Notes under the pieces: model-generated
The model's input: only the letters and a program-made list of their open reading frames with translations
The model's database searches: none
What the model was told of the DNA's origin: nothing
Origin: Methanosarcina sp. 2.H.T.1A.6
GTDB lineage: Archaea; Halobacteriota; Methanosarcinia; Methanosarcinales; Methanosarcinaceae
Length of the DNA stretch: 64,000 nucleotides
Reading direction: 5' to 3'
Assembly: GCF_000979455.1 (NCBI RefSeq)
Contig: NZ_JJOY01000040.1
Coordinates: forward strand, 26,812 to 90,811
In this document: piece by piece, positions 8,849-18,909 of the stretch
How positions within the stretch are numbered: position 1 is the stretch's first letter
Layout of the letters: the number at the start of each line of letters is the position of its first letter
Translations under genes and position numbers: made by a program

Positions 8849-9504
8849 AAGAAAGAGCAGTTATCTTTACCGGTAACAGCATAAGACATGAGGATGCGAA
8901 AAAAATCCTCAGGGCAAACTACCAGCCCCCTGTACGCAGGTTCCAGCTGGAAAAGTTTGTCCAGCAGGGGTATAAGGTCATGGGAATCATAGACGGGATT
9001 TTCTTTGACCGGGCTGCAGTAGGGCACAGAGAAATCATATCTGCCCTTAATGCAGGAATAAAGGTTGTGGGTGGTGCCAGTATGGGAGCCCTGAGGGCTT
9101 CTGAACTGGACACACACGGCATGATAGGAGTTGGAAAGGTTTACGAGTGGTACAGGGACGGGGTTATCGAGTCTGACGACGAGGTGGCTGTAAGCACCAA
9201 TCCTGATACGTTTGAACCCATCTCCGTCCCCCTGGTAAATATCCGGGAAACCCTTAAAGCCGCTCTCGCTACCGGGCTTATAAGTGAAAAAGAGCACGAT
9301 GGCCTTCTGGAACTTGCAATCAATACTTACTACCCTGACCGAAGCTACCTCGGGCTTACAAAAGAAGGGGCAAAAAAAGGCCTGATACAGGAAGAAAAAA
9401 GGAAGAGCCTTCTTGATTTTTGCATTAACAGCGAAGTTGATTTAAAAAGGCAGGATGCGGTTCTTGTGCTTGAAACCGTAAAAAAGCTTATTGAAGAGGC
9501 CTGA
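8845..9504 (+). CDS. tfuA: TfuA-like core domain protein, YcaO partner in McrA thioamidation
   Basis: The 219-aa product starts at the ATG of an ATGA overlap with ycaO; an in-frame GTG at 8833 would add four residues and cannot be excluded. Features of TfuA proteins are visible: an N-terminal F-T-G-N-S strand, the I-I-D-G-x-F-F strand, and the G-G-A-S-M-G-A-L-R-A-S-E-L motif near residue 75. TfuA is thought to deliver or activate the sulfur donor for the YcaO reaction. Both genes act on methyl-CoM reductase, which lies elsewhere in the genome. Confidence 0.9.
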   Translation: MKERAVIFTGNSIRHEDAKKILRANYQPPVRRFQLEKFVQQGYKVMGIIDGIFFDRAAVGHREIISALNAGIKVVGGASMGALRASELDTHGMIGVGKVYEWYRDGVIESDDEVAVSTNPDTFEPISVPLVNIRETLKAALATGLISEKEHDGLLELAINTYYPDRSYLGLTKEGAKKGLIQEEKRKSLLDFCINSEVDLKRQDAVLVLETVKKLIEEA

Positions 9505-9616
9505 GACTTAAGGTCTCCTCAAATCAACGGTTTCGGCTCTTCAAACCTTTTTTTTCAGATATCTTCAAGGATCTCCTTTAATAATTCAGGGCTGTTTTCA
9601 GCTTTTCAGGTAAATT

Positions 9617-9874
9617 TCAGCGCTTTATTATGTACAGCCTGATGATGTACAGGCTGACGAGCAGGACAATAAAATTATACACAGCCGTGAAAATGGGGAT
9701 ATACTGATACTCGAACCAGATCTCGATTACCCGCGTTATGGAGGAATAGAGCTTGAAGGTTGCCACAAGCAGTAGCAGCATGGCAATCAAAAAAACTCCT
9801 TTCTTGAAGTTCTCCCCGAGGTCAGACCCTTTTACATCTTTTGTCTCTGAGTTGATCTCTTCTGTTTCACTCAT
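9617..9874 (-). CDS. Small two-helix membrane protein, 85 aa
   Basis: The product has an acidic N-terminus (S-E-T-E-E-I-N-S-E-T-K-D) followed by two hydrophobic helices separated by a short aromatic loop (W-F-E-Y-Q-Y). Its start overlaps the stop of the upstream PGF-CTERM gene by four bases (TCAT on the plus strand), so they form a two-gene operon. A membrane partner of the surface protein is a fair guess. No family recognised. Confidence 0.6.
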   Translation of the reverse strand: MSETEEINSETKDVKGSDLGENFKKGVFLIAMLLLLVATFKLYSSITRVIEIWFEYQYIPIFTAVYNFIVLLVSLYIIRLYIIKR

Positions 9875-10836
9875 CCAAACCGCCTCCTTAGAACTACTGC
9901 CGAACAGAGCAGGACTGCTGACAGAAACAGGCTGAATCCGGGAGTTGATTCTTCTTCAGCGTATTCCTCTTCAGGGACCATTTCATTTTCATCGACAATT
10001 TCAAATTCGCTGGTCTGAATCTCCTTTGTTTTCGTGGAAGTCTGATCTTTAACCTCAACTTCCGGGTTGAGCTGGATATAATCTTCTCCGCGCCTGACAA
10101 TAGTATCATTGTTCCAGATCAGCACTTCGACAACGTAGTTGTACTGGTCCGGCATGGTCAGGTTGACACTCCGGATAACTGTTGTTTCGGGTTTGATTTT
10201 CCCTGTCCGGATCCAGACCTTATCTGCAAGGAGCCCCGCGTCCATTTCCCGGACCTTGACAAGCATACGAAGATCCTGACTGGTTTTCTTGCCCTCGTTT
10301 GTCAGATAGATATCGCTTTCAATGAGGACTTTTCGGTCTTCCACCTTCCTGACCCTGAAATCCATTTCGGAAATTTCAAGCCCTATGTCCTGCACGTCAG
10401 CAGGCAGAAAATCCAGGTTGTAGACATTGATTTCTCCGCTGCCCTTCTGGGTATCTTCTTCAAAGAGAACTGAACGTATATTATATCCGCCGGTCTTAGG
10501 CAGGCTCAGGCTCTGGCTTACGGCTTTTGTTTCTCCTTTTTTCAGCTTTCCGAGCTTTACTTCCTCCTGTACTTCAAGCAGCCCGCTCTCCCTGCTGTAA
10601 ACTTTCAGAAGAAGAGAGGCATTTTTCTCTGTATCCCCCTGATATTTTTCTACGTAGGTCGTGACATTGAGGTCTACAAAAGAAGTCCCTGCAAGGTCTG
10701 CTGAGATGTCCATATCTTTGATGTTGTAATAGCTTTCCTCCTCAAAACTCCGGACGCAGCCGCTTCCTGAGGCAAAAAGGAGGATAATGGACATCAAAAT
10801 TAGCATTTGGGTTAGTTTAATTCCCTGTTTTCCCAA
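9871..10836 (-). CDS. PGF-CTERM surface protein (DUF7490-like)
   Basis: A 321-aa secreted protein. It has an N-terminal hydrophobic signal ending near G-S-G-C, which could serve as a lipobox, then two beta-rich extracellular domains of CARDB-like character (S-A-D-L-A-G-T-S-F-V-D-L-N-V). An acidic Glu-rich linker follows, then the C-terminal tripartite signal: T-P-G-F, a hydrophobic helix and R-R-R-F-G. Such tails are cut by archaeosortase A, whose gene lies at 56888-57757 in this window. The protein is probably anchored to the cell envelope by a lipid after cleavage. Its binding partner is unknown. Confidence 0.8.
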   Translation of the reverse strand: MGKQGIKLTQMLILMSIILLFASGSGCVRSFEEESYYNIKDMDISADLAGTSFVDLNVTTYVEKYQGDTEKNASLLLKVYSRESGLLEVQEEVKLGKLKKGETKAVSQSLSLPKTGGYNIRSVLFEEDTQKGSGEINVYNLDFLPADVQDIGLEISEMDFRVRKVEDRKVLIESDIYLTNEGKKTSQDLRMLVKVREMDAGLLADKVWIRTGKIKPETTVIRSVNLTMPDQYNYVVEVLIWNNDTIVRRGEDYIQLNPEVEVKDQTSTKTKEIQTSEFEIVDENEMVPEEEYAEEESTPGFSLFLSAVLLCSAVVLRRRFG

Positions 10837-10987
10837 GGCATATCCCCCTCTTCATTAATTGTATTGAGAAGTATATACTTTTTGTCTTTATGGGCAGCTA
10901 TCCCTTTCCCTGAGAATTATTAGATGAAAATTATTAATATGAACGCACTTATATTCAGATAGGGGATAAAATATAGGGGGCTGGATT

Positions 10988-11440
10988 ATGGAGAGCAGAC
11001 TTTATAGAAAAATTGTAATTGCAACCGATGGCTCTGAAAGTGCCAGAAAAGCTGCAGATGCCGCAATTGAGCTCGCTCGCCTGAGCGGAGCAAAAATTTA
11101 TGCTGTCTGCGTTATAGACAGATCGATTTATTCTTCGGCTCCTGAAGATATGGAGTGGGAAGAGGCAATGTATGACCGGTTCAGGGAGCTTGGAGAAGAA
11201 GCCGTTTCTTACGTGGAAAAAACTGCAAAAAACGCAGGCTTGCAGGTAGAACCCACCCTTCTCGAAGGGCATCCAGCAGAAGAAATTGTCAATTTTGCAG
11301 AAAAGAACGGAGTAGACCTGATCATCGTTGGCTCTCTTGGAAAAAGCGGGATAGAACGTTTCCTGATAGGCAGTGTATCCGAAAACGTATTCAGGAACGC
11401 AAAAGGCCCGGTCCTGGTTGTCCGAGGACGGGATACATGA
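10988..11440 (+). CDS. Universal stress protein UspA, copy 1
   Basis: A 150-aa single-domain UspA. The N-terminal strand I-V-I-A-T-D-G-S-E-S-A and the ATP-site signature G-S-L-G-K-S-G-I-E-R-F-L-I-G-S-V-S-E-N-V are both intact, so it should be of the nucleotide-binding type. Start ATG 10988 follows AGGGGG at 10975-10980. It is the first of three tandem copies read the same way, followed by ferritin. Confidence 0.92.
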   Translation: MESRLYRKIVIATDGSESARKAADAAIELARLSGAKIYAVCVIDRSIYSSAPEDMEWEEAMYDRFRELGEEAVSYVEKTAKNAGLQVEPTLLEGHPAEEIVNFAEKNGVDLIIVGSLGKSGIERFLIGSVSENVFRNAKGPVLVVRGRDT

Positions 11441-11578
11441 GAAGAGAAATTCCAGAAAGGAATTCCAGAGAGGAAAACAGAGAAGAAAATCGAAAGAAAA
11501 AAGGACGGTCTGATGTCCATAGACCAGAAAGCAAAGTTAAAGCATTGAGGAAATGAGTTAAATGGGGGAGAAGAGGGA

Positions 11579-12040
11579 ATGAAAAGCGATTTTTACACAA
11601 AAATCCTGATAGCAACTGACGGCTCGGAAAACGGGGCGCAGGCAGTAAGTGCCGGGATGGAAATTACAAGGCTGAGCCAGGGAAAAGCGTATGCCCTGTA
11701 TGTTATTGATAATACCTGCTATCCAGCCGGAAAATGGGACCCTAAATTGAAAACTGCAATGGAAGAACAGTTTAAGACTTTCGGGCTCGAAATGACCGCT
11801 GCAGTGGAGGAGGCTGCAGAAGCAGCAGGCGTTGATGTGGAATTTGCAATCCTGGAAGGGCATCCGGCTGAAAAAATCCTTAATTTTGCAGAAAAGCAGG
11901 GCGTTGATATGATTGTCGTGGGCTCGCTCGGGAAAACAGATGCCGAACGCTTCCTGCTTGGGAGCGTCTCCGAAAAAGTCGTCAGGAACGCAAAAGTCCC
12001 GGTGCTTGTAGTACACGGGAAGGGACAGGGAAAAACCTGA
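11579..12040 (+). CDS. Universal stress protein UspA, copy 2
   Basis: A 153-aa UspA with I-L-I-A-T-D-G-S-E-N-G at the start and the ATP-binding signature G-S-L-G-K-T-D-A-E-R-F-L-L-G-S-V-S-E-K-V near residue 117. It is closest to copy 1 in its insert before the Glu-rich helix (E-E-A-A-E-A-A-G). A GGGGGAG element lies shortly before ATG 11579. The 138-bp gap from copy 1 suggests either a shared transcript or an extra promoter. Confidence 0.92.
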   Translation: MKSDFYTKILIATDGSENGAQAVSAGMEITRLSQGKAYALYVIDNTCYPAGKWDPKLKTAMEEQFKTFGLEMTAAVEEAAEAAGVDVEFAILEGHPAEKILNFAEKQGVDMIVVGSLGKTDAERFLLGSVSEKVVRNAKVPVLVVHGKGQGKT

Positions 12041-12074
12041 GTCCACAATAAGGGAACTACACAGGGGGAGGCTT

Positions 12075-12512
12075 ATGAAACGAAAACCCTACAGGAAAAT
12101 TCTGCTTGCAACCGACGGCTCGGAAAACGCAAAAAGTGCAGCCTGCTCAGGGCTTGAAATTGCAAGGAATACCGGAGCTGAGATCTATGCCGTATATGTA
12201 GCCGGCATTTCCTGCTGTTCTCCTATTATGCCCGAAAGTTATGACTGGGAGATAGGAAAAGAAGGAAGTGAAGCTGTTGCTGAGATAGAAGAAATGGGAA
12301 GAGAAAACGGCGTTACGGTGAATTTGGTCCTGCTGCAGGGTAACCCTGCTCAGGAAATTCTGAATTTTGCGGAAAAGAATGACATTGATATGATTGTGAT
12401 GGGGACACAGGGAAAAGCCGGAATTGACCGGTTCCTGCTCGGAGGAGTTACGGAAAAAGTCGTAAGGCATGCAAAAGCCGAGGTGCTGGTCGTGCGCGCA
12501 CCCTGCCTCTGA
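12075..12512 (+). CDS. Universal stress protein UspA, copy 3
   Basis: A 145-aa UspA with L-L-A-T-D-G-S-E-N-A and the signature G-T-Q-G-K-A-G-I-D-R-F-L-L-G-G-V-T-E-K-V. It carries an adjacent Cys pair (I-S-C-C-S) near residue 47 that the other two copies lack. GGGGGAGG precedes ATG 12075, 34 bp after copy 2. It is followed at close range by ferritin, so these genes look like a stress operon. Confidence 0.92.
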   Translation: MKRKPYRKILLATDGSENAKSAACSGLEIARNTGAEIYAVYVAGISCCSPIMPESYDWEIGKEGSEAVAEIEEMGRENGVTVNLVLLQGNPAQEILNFAEKNDIDMIVMGTQGKAGIDRFLLGGVTEKVVRHAKAEVLVVRAPCL

Positions 12513-12567
12513 AAAGGATGACAGGCAAAACATAACACCGAATAGGATTCAAAGTGAGGGGAAAATA

Positions 12568-13083
12568 TTGCTGAACGAAAAGATGGAAGAAGCGCTGAAT
12601 GAACAGATTAACAGGGAACTGTACTCGTCTTACCTTTACCTTGCTATGTCGGCATACAGCTCATCCATTGGACTGCCAGGGTTTTCCCACTGGTTCAAGG
12701 TCCAGGTCCGTGAAGAGACCATCCATGGGATGAAACTCTTTGATTACATCAACAGGCAAGAAGGAAGAGTGAGGTTAAAGGAAATCAAGGAGCCACCTAT
12801 GGAATTCGGGACACCGATGGAAATGTTCCAGAAGACCCTGCAACACGAACAGTTCGTTACCCGCTCAATCAACGACCTGGTGGACCTTGCCCGTTCGGAA
12901 AAAGATGAAACAACAGTTTCTTTCCTGCAGTGGTATGTCAAAGAGCAGGTCGAAGAGGAAGAAAACGACAACGAGATTATTGATAAATTGAAAAATGCCG
13001 GTGAAAACAAAGACGCTTTGTCGGCACTTGATGCTGACCTGGCAAAGAGGCACCCTCCCAAAGATGAGGAAGAAAGTATCTGA
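12568..13083 (+). CDS. ftn: Non-haem ferritin
   Basis: A 171-aa ferritin. I choose TTG 12568 because GTGAGGGG lies directly upstream and homologues begin with L/M-L-N-E-K-M-E-E-A-L-N-E-Q; a longer frame from 12469 would overlap UspA copy 3. Ferroxidase-centre ligands are visible in N-R-E-L-Y-S-S-Y-L-Y, in R-E-E-T-I-H-G-M-K, and in a later E-Q-V-E-E-E-E-N helix. The enzyme oxidises and stores Fe(II) in a 24-mer shell. Placement behind three stress proteins suggests use under oxidative or iron stress. Confidence 0.92.
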   Translation: MLNEKMEEALNEQINRELYSSYLYLAMSAYSSSIGLPGFSHWFKVQVREETIHGMKLFDYINRQEGRVRLKEIKEPPMEFGTPMEMFQKTLQHEQFVTRSINDLVDLARSEKDETTVSFLQWYVKEQVEEEENDNEIIDKLKNAGENKDALSALDADLAKRHPPKDEEESI

Positions 13084-13241
13084 GAGCAAAAAATCTGAGT
13101 GAGAGCAAAAATCTGGGCAAAAGTCTCGGAAATATTTTGATTTTCAAAAAAGAACTTCAGGTTAATGTAATTTGAGAGGCTACGGGATGTTATTTCCGCA
13201 GCTCTTCTTTGATAAGAAACCATATTGTTTGAGGCAGGCTG

Positions 13242-13285
13242 TTTGAGAGATAATACCTGTAATTTTGAGAGATAATACCTGTAAT
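13242..13285. repeat. 22-bp tandem repeat, two copies
   Basis: Two exact head-to-tail copies of a 22-bp unit lie at 13242-13263 and 13264-13285, within the convergent gap between ferritin and the zinc-ribbon gene. No function is apparent; it looks like recent slippage. Confidence 0.85.
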
Positions 13286-13343
13286 GCTGCCTGTACTTAG
13301 TTTTGGGGATCTAATATTCAAAAGGGGTCCCCATTTTTCCAGA

Positions 13344-13565
13344 TCATTTCCTGTTCATAGGGTTCCCACACCGTCCACATTCCACTTCAGTGCAGGGTAC
13401 TCCCGGCGTGTGAGGAATTTCAAGCCCGCACTGTGGGCAGATACACATACCTCCGGGACCGCCCGAAGCTTTTGCACTCCTGCCCCTGCACCGTTCTTTA
13501 CCTTCATTACTTCTGCCTATCCCCGGACCCTTACCTGCAGGACCGGTACCGTCTCCACCTGGCAT
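13344..13565 (-). CDS. Gly-rich zinc-ribbon protein, 73 aa (DUF5320-like start)
   Basis: The product opens with M-P-G-G-D-G-T-G-P-x-G-K-G-P, a Gly/Pro start common to small metal-linked proteins of methanogens, and ends with a ribbon: C-I-C-P-Q-C ... C-x8-C-G-R-C-G-N-P. Six or seven Cys could hold one or two zinc or iron atoms. It is read toward ferritin and divergently from the cyclase-like gene. No function is assigned. Confidence 0.7.
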   Translation of the reverse strand: MPGGDGTGPAGKGPGIGRSNEGKERCRGRSAKASGGPGGMCICPQCGLEIPHTPGVPCTEVECGRCGNPMNRK

Positions 13566-13717
13566 TTGTAAGTTTCTCCTCCGTAAATTGACTTTCTATT
13601 AGACTTTCTATTCAAAAGCTGCATATGGATTTATATATATGTATCAACCTCCGAGAGGCAATTACCTGAAAGCAGGCTAAAACGGTCCCGATCAGGTTTT
13701 CGGTCAGGTTTTAATAT

Positions 13718-14458
13718 ATGGAGTCTGAAAAGCACCCAGAAATGTCAAGCAGCATGGAATTCGAAATCGTGAAAAAGGGCTTCGAATGGCTCTCAGCCCA
13801 GCAAATTCAGTCCGTAAAGGAACTTGCAAGTACAGTATCGGCTCATGCTTTATGGGGACTCCCGAACCCCTATATTACCCGTTTAATCCGTAAAAAAGAA
13901 GGTGACTGCTGGAACTCCTCAATAAGAGATACGGCAAGGGCCTGTTCAGCCCTTTCTGCTGAAGGAATTATATTCAGGGCACCGGAAAAGTGGCTGCGTT
14001 CCATGGAAAAAGGAGGCTCATGGAACGAAGACGTCTATGATACTGCCTATAGTCTTGGGGCCCTTGCAGAGATGGAAATTTCTGATAGGGAAGGATGTAA
14101 CTGGTTATATGAAAACTACGGTCCTGCCTGGGAGCAGGTTGGTACTACTTCCCTTATAATCACAGCCCTCAAAAAACAGGAAAACCTGACAGGAAACAGG
14201 GATTTTGAGGTTTTTATCCGGGAAAGGGCTGAGTGGGTCCTTTCAAAAAAAGGACAGGACGGAGGCTGGGAGCATATTTCCACAAGCAATCTGGCAATCC
14301 AGGCTCTCCTACTTGCAGGTTTCAAAAAAGAAGTTGGAGATTCTATTGAATGGCTCCTTGGAAAAGCCCGTGAAAGCGGGGCCTGGGGAAACAAAGAAGA
14401 CGACATAAACGCAACTGCCCTAACACTGAGCACACTAGGACTATACGAACAGTCCTGA
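13718..14458 (+). CDS. Prenyltransferase/squalene-cyclase-like repeat protein
   Basis: A 246-aa all-alpha protein with repeated elements of the terpene cyclase (alpha,alpha) barrel: G-x-x-W-L ... Q (around residue 20), D-T-A-R-A-C-S-A-L, D-T-A-Y-S-L-G-A-L, and G-Q-D-G-G-W-E near the C-terminus. It lacks the D-x-D-D acid motif of hopene and squalene cyclases and is only about half the length of a full enzyme, so catalysis of polyene cyclisation is doubtful. Its start is taken at ATG 13718; later in-frame ATGs exist at 13742 and 13754. It is immediately upstream of pylT, and a link to methylamine metabolism is unproven. Confidence 0.7.
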   Translation: MESEKHPEMSSSMEFEIVKKGFEWLSAQQIQSVKELASTVSAHALWGLPNPYITRLIRKKEGDCWNSSIRDTARACSALSAEGIIFRAPEKWLRSMEKGGSWNEDVYDTAYSLGALAEMEISDREGCNWLYENYGPAWEQVGTTSLIITALKKQENLTGNRDFEVFIRERAEWVLSKKGQDGGWEHISTSNLAIQALLLAGFKKEVGDSIEWLLGKARESGAWGNKEDDINATALTLSTLGLYEQS

Positions 14459-14738
14459 ACAGGAAAACTTGATTTATTTCTTTGTTCATTTTCCTTTTTA
14501 TTCTGAGGTTTTATCAGTCTCTTTCATCCTGATTATTATATCGGACTTCTTCTCTTTTCAGTCTTTTATAGGACCTGCTTACTGGAAGCTGTTTTCCAAA
14601 AACTATAAATTAGAGCTCGGATCTTGTCAGGTTATCACCAATAAACATATATATTAAATAATATTATTTTATCATATCAATTAAGATTGCTATAGAGAAA
14701 AAAAAACATATCAAATTTGTATTCTATTTTGTCAAGGA

Positions 14739-14810
14739 GGAAACCTGATCATGTAGATCGAATGGACTCTAAATCCGTTCAGCCGGGTTAGATTCCCGGG
14801 GTTTCCGCCA
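14739..14810 (+). tRNA. pylT: tRNA-Pyl (anticodon CUA)
   Basis: The 72-nt gene begins GGAAACCTGATCATG and ends in GTTTCCGCCA, with the 3' CCA encoded. The acceptor stem pairs GGAAACC with GGTTTCC. The anticodon CTA is at 14769-14771 inside GACTCTAAATC. The tiny D-loop, one-base gap between acceptor and D stem and short variable loop are the hallmarks of tRNA-Pyl. It decodes UAG and is charged by PylS, encoded 227 bp downstream. Confidence 0.98.
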
Positions 14811-16546
<1,736 letters not shown>

Positions 16547-16721
16547 CCGGGAATCCCATAAAAATCACAAATAAAGACCCGGAGAACGTCGGGGAAGATA
16601 TCAGAGCGGCAAATAGAGACTCAAAACGGTAAAAAGATCTTAAAATGGCAAACTGGCCCGAAAGGACCTGAAATGAAAAAGATCTGAAAGAATATCCGTA
16701 AATCTATGAGAGGGTGAAATA

Positions 16722-17774
16722 TTGATCCAAAAAATGGCAACCAACGAACTTGACAGTTTCGGGGAGAAAATCATTGAAGGCTTTCACTTATCTGACGATG
16801 ACCTGAGGGCTCTTCTCTCTCTTGAATCCGAAGAAGAGCTGGAAAAGCTGTACTATGTGGCTCGAAAGGTCAGAAACTATTATTTCGGCAACAGGGTGTT
16901 TCTTAACTGCTTTATCTATTTCTCCACTTACTGTAAGAACCAGTGCGCTTTTTGTTACTATAACTGTAAAAACGAAATCAACCGTTATCGCCTGACCAGA
17001 GAGGAAATCAAAGAGACCTGCAAAACCTTAAAAGGTGCAGGTTTCCACATGATTGACCTTACCATGGGAGAAGACCCGTATTACTATGATGAGCCAGACC
17101 GCTTCGTGGAACTTGTCAGGATAGTTAAGGAGGAACTTGGTCTACCAATAATGATTTCTCCAGGAGTAATGGACAACTTAACCCTTCTCAAAGCCAGGGA
17201 AGAAGGAGCAAACTTCTTTGCCCTTTACCAGGAAACCTATGACCGCGAACTCTACGAAAAACTCCGGGTAGGGCAGTCATTCGAAGGACGGTTTAACGCT
17301 CGCCGCTTTGCAAAAGAACAGGGGTACTGTGTAGAAGACGGGATTCTCACGGGTGTTGGAAACGATGTTGAGTCGACAATAAAGTCCCTGAGGGGAATGA
17401 AAGCAAACGATCCCGATATGGTCAGAGTTATGACATTCCTGCCCCAGGAAGGGACTCCGCTTGAAGATTTCAAAGAGAACTCAAACCTTTCGGAACTAAA
17501 AATAATTGCAATTCTGAGGCTTTTGTTCCCGAAATGCTTGATACCGGCTTCCCTTGACCTGGAAGGTATCGATGGCATGGTTCACCGCTTAAACGCGGGG
17601 GCAAACATTGTTACCTCCATCCTTCCCTCAGATTCAAGGTTAGAAGGTGTTGCCAACTATGACCGCGACCTTGAAGAACGGGACAGAGACATAAAAAGCG
17701 TAATCAAGCGGCTTGCAACTATGGGGATGGAACCTGCCCTTCAGGCTGATTTCGAGAAAGTCCTGGGGTACTAG
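16722..17774 (+). CDS. pylB: Methylornithine synthase PylB (radical SAM)
   Basis: A 350-aa radical SAM mutase that turns L-lysine into (3R)-3-methyl-D-ornithine, the first step of pyrrolysine synthesis. The iron-sulfur motif C-K-N-Q-C-A-F-C is at about residue 68, followed by an M-G-E-D-P-Y-Y-Y element. The start is taken as TTG 16722 because GAGGGTG lies seven bases upstream; ATG 16734 is an alternative. The gene ends in TAG (17772-17774), the codon pyrrolysine itself uses. Readthrough would add Pyl plus 14 residues before TGA at 17817-17819. One base separates the stop from pylC. Confidence 0.95.
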   Translation: MIQKMATNELDSFGEKIIEGFHLSDDDLRALLSLESEEELEKLYYVARKVRNYYFGNRVFLNCFIYFSTYCKNQCAFCYYNCKNEINRYRLTREEIKETCKTLKGAGFHMIDLTMGEDPYYYDEPDRFVELVRIVKEELGLPIMISPGVMDNLTLLKAREEGANFFALYQETYDRELYEKLRVGQSFEGRFNARRFAKEQGYCVEDGILTGVGNDVESTIKSLRGMKANDPDMVRVMTFLPQEGTPLEDFKENSNLSELKIIAILRLLFPKCLIPASLDLEGIDGMVHRLNAGANIVTSILPSDSRLEGVANYDRDLEERDRDIKSVIKRLATMGMEPALQADFEKVLGY

Positions 17775-17775
17775 A

Positions 17776-18867
17776 ATGAAAACGATCTGTCTTGTAGGGG
17801 GAAAGCTCCAGGGCTTTGAAGCTGCGTACCTCTCTAAGAAAGCCGGAATGAAAGTAGTTGTGATAGATAAAAACCCACAGGCCCTTATAAGGAATTACGC
17901 TGATGAGTTCCACTGTTTTAACGTAATAAATGAACCGGAAAAACTCTTCGAGATCTCAAAAAGTGTTGACGCTATATTACCGGTAAATGAAAACCTTGAA
18001 TGTATAGAGTTCCTGAGTTCCATAAAAGAGAAATTCTCCTGCCCGGTACTCTTTGATTTTGAGGCTTACTGGATCAGCAGGGATAAGAAAAAATCAAAAG
18101 ACTACTTTGCGTCCATAGGAGTCCCGACCCCCCAGGACAAACCATCGGAGCCGCCTTATTTTGTAAAACCTCCCTGTGAAAGCAGCAGTGTGGGAGCCAG
18201 GATCATCTATGATAAAGAGGAGCTTGGAGAGCTTGAGCCAGGCATGCTGATCGAAGAGTATGTGGAAGGGGAAGTGGTGTCCCTTGAAGTTATAGGAGAC
18301 GGAAACCATTTTGCCGTTGTAAAGGAAACCCTGATCCATATTGACGGGACCTATGACTGTCATATGGTAACCCCTCTTCCTGCTGACCCTTCCTTCAGGG
18401 AGATATCCTATTCCCTTGCAGCAAACCTGTCCTTAAAAGGGATTATGGATGTGGAAGCAATTTCCGGCCCCCGGGGGCTGAAAGTAATCGAAATAGATGC
18501 CCGATTCCCGAGCCAGACCCCAACTGCGGTTTATTATTCTTCAGGGGTTAACCTCATAGAACTCCTGTTCCATGCCTTTGTAGAGGGCGTTGAAGAGATC
18601 AAAACCCTTCCTGAAGACAGATACTGCATTTACGAACATCTCATGCTTGCAGAAAATGGAGCCTTTGTCCCTGTGGGAGAACAGGTACTTTCCATGGGCA
18701 GTGATTACGGAAAATATTATGAAGAGCCTGGCATTGAGATTTTCCTGTGCAAAGGAGAGACCCCTGTATTCACCCTGGTCTTCTGGGGCAAAGATAAGGA
18801 AGAAGCCGAAACAAAAAAGAGAACAGGGCTTTTGATACTGAGAGACCGCTTCGGAGCGGCTGTGTAA
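17776..18867 (+). CDS. pylC: 3-methylornithine--L-lysine ligase PylC (ATP-grasp)
   Basis: A 363-aa ATP-grasp ligase that joins 3-methylornithine to the epsilon amine of lysine. The N-terminal Rossmann-like strand (I-C-L-V-G-G-K-L-Q-G) precedes the ATP-grasp core, with V-K-P-P near residue 129 and the metal-binding E-I-D-A-R-F-P-S-Q-T-P near residue 240. The start is ATG 17776, one base after the pylB TAG, so coupling to pylB is expected and readthrough of that TAG would overlap this start. Confidence 0.95.
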   Translation: MKTICLVGGKLQGFEAAYLSKKAGMKVVVIDKNPQALIRNYADEFHCFNVINEPEKLFEISKSVDAILPVNENLECIEFLSSIKEKFSCPVLFDFEAYWISRDKKKSKDYFASIGVPTPQDKPSEPPYFVKPPCESSSVGARIIYDKEELGELEPGMLIEEYVEGEVVSLEVIGDGNHFAVVKETLIHIDGTYDCHMVTPLPADPSFREISYSLAANLSLKGIMDVEAISGPRGLKVIEIDARFPSQTPTAVYYSSGVNLIELLFHAFVEGVEEIKTLPEDRYCIYEHLMLAENGAFVPVGEQVLSMGSDYGKYYEEPGIEIFLCKGETPVFTLVFWGKDKEEAETKKRTGLLILRDRFGAAV

Positions 18868-18909
18868 AAAGAGAAGAGTTTTTCAAAAACAGAAAAGGGA
18901 GATATAAAA

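Noticed and set aside
8530..9297. Minus-strand 255-aa frame across the ycaO-tfuA junction
   Set aside because: It crosses two well-supported plus-strand genes and shows no family features.
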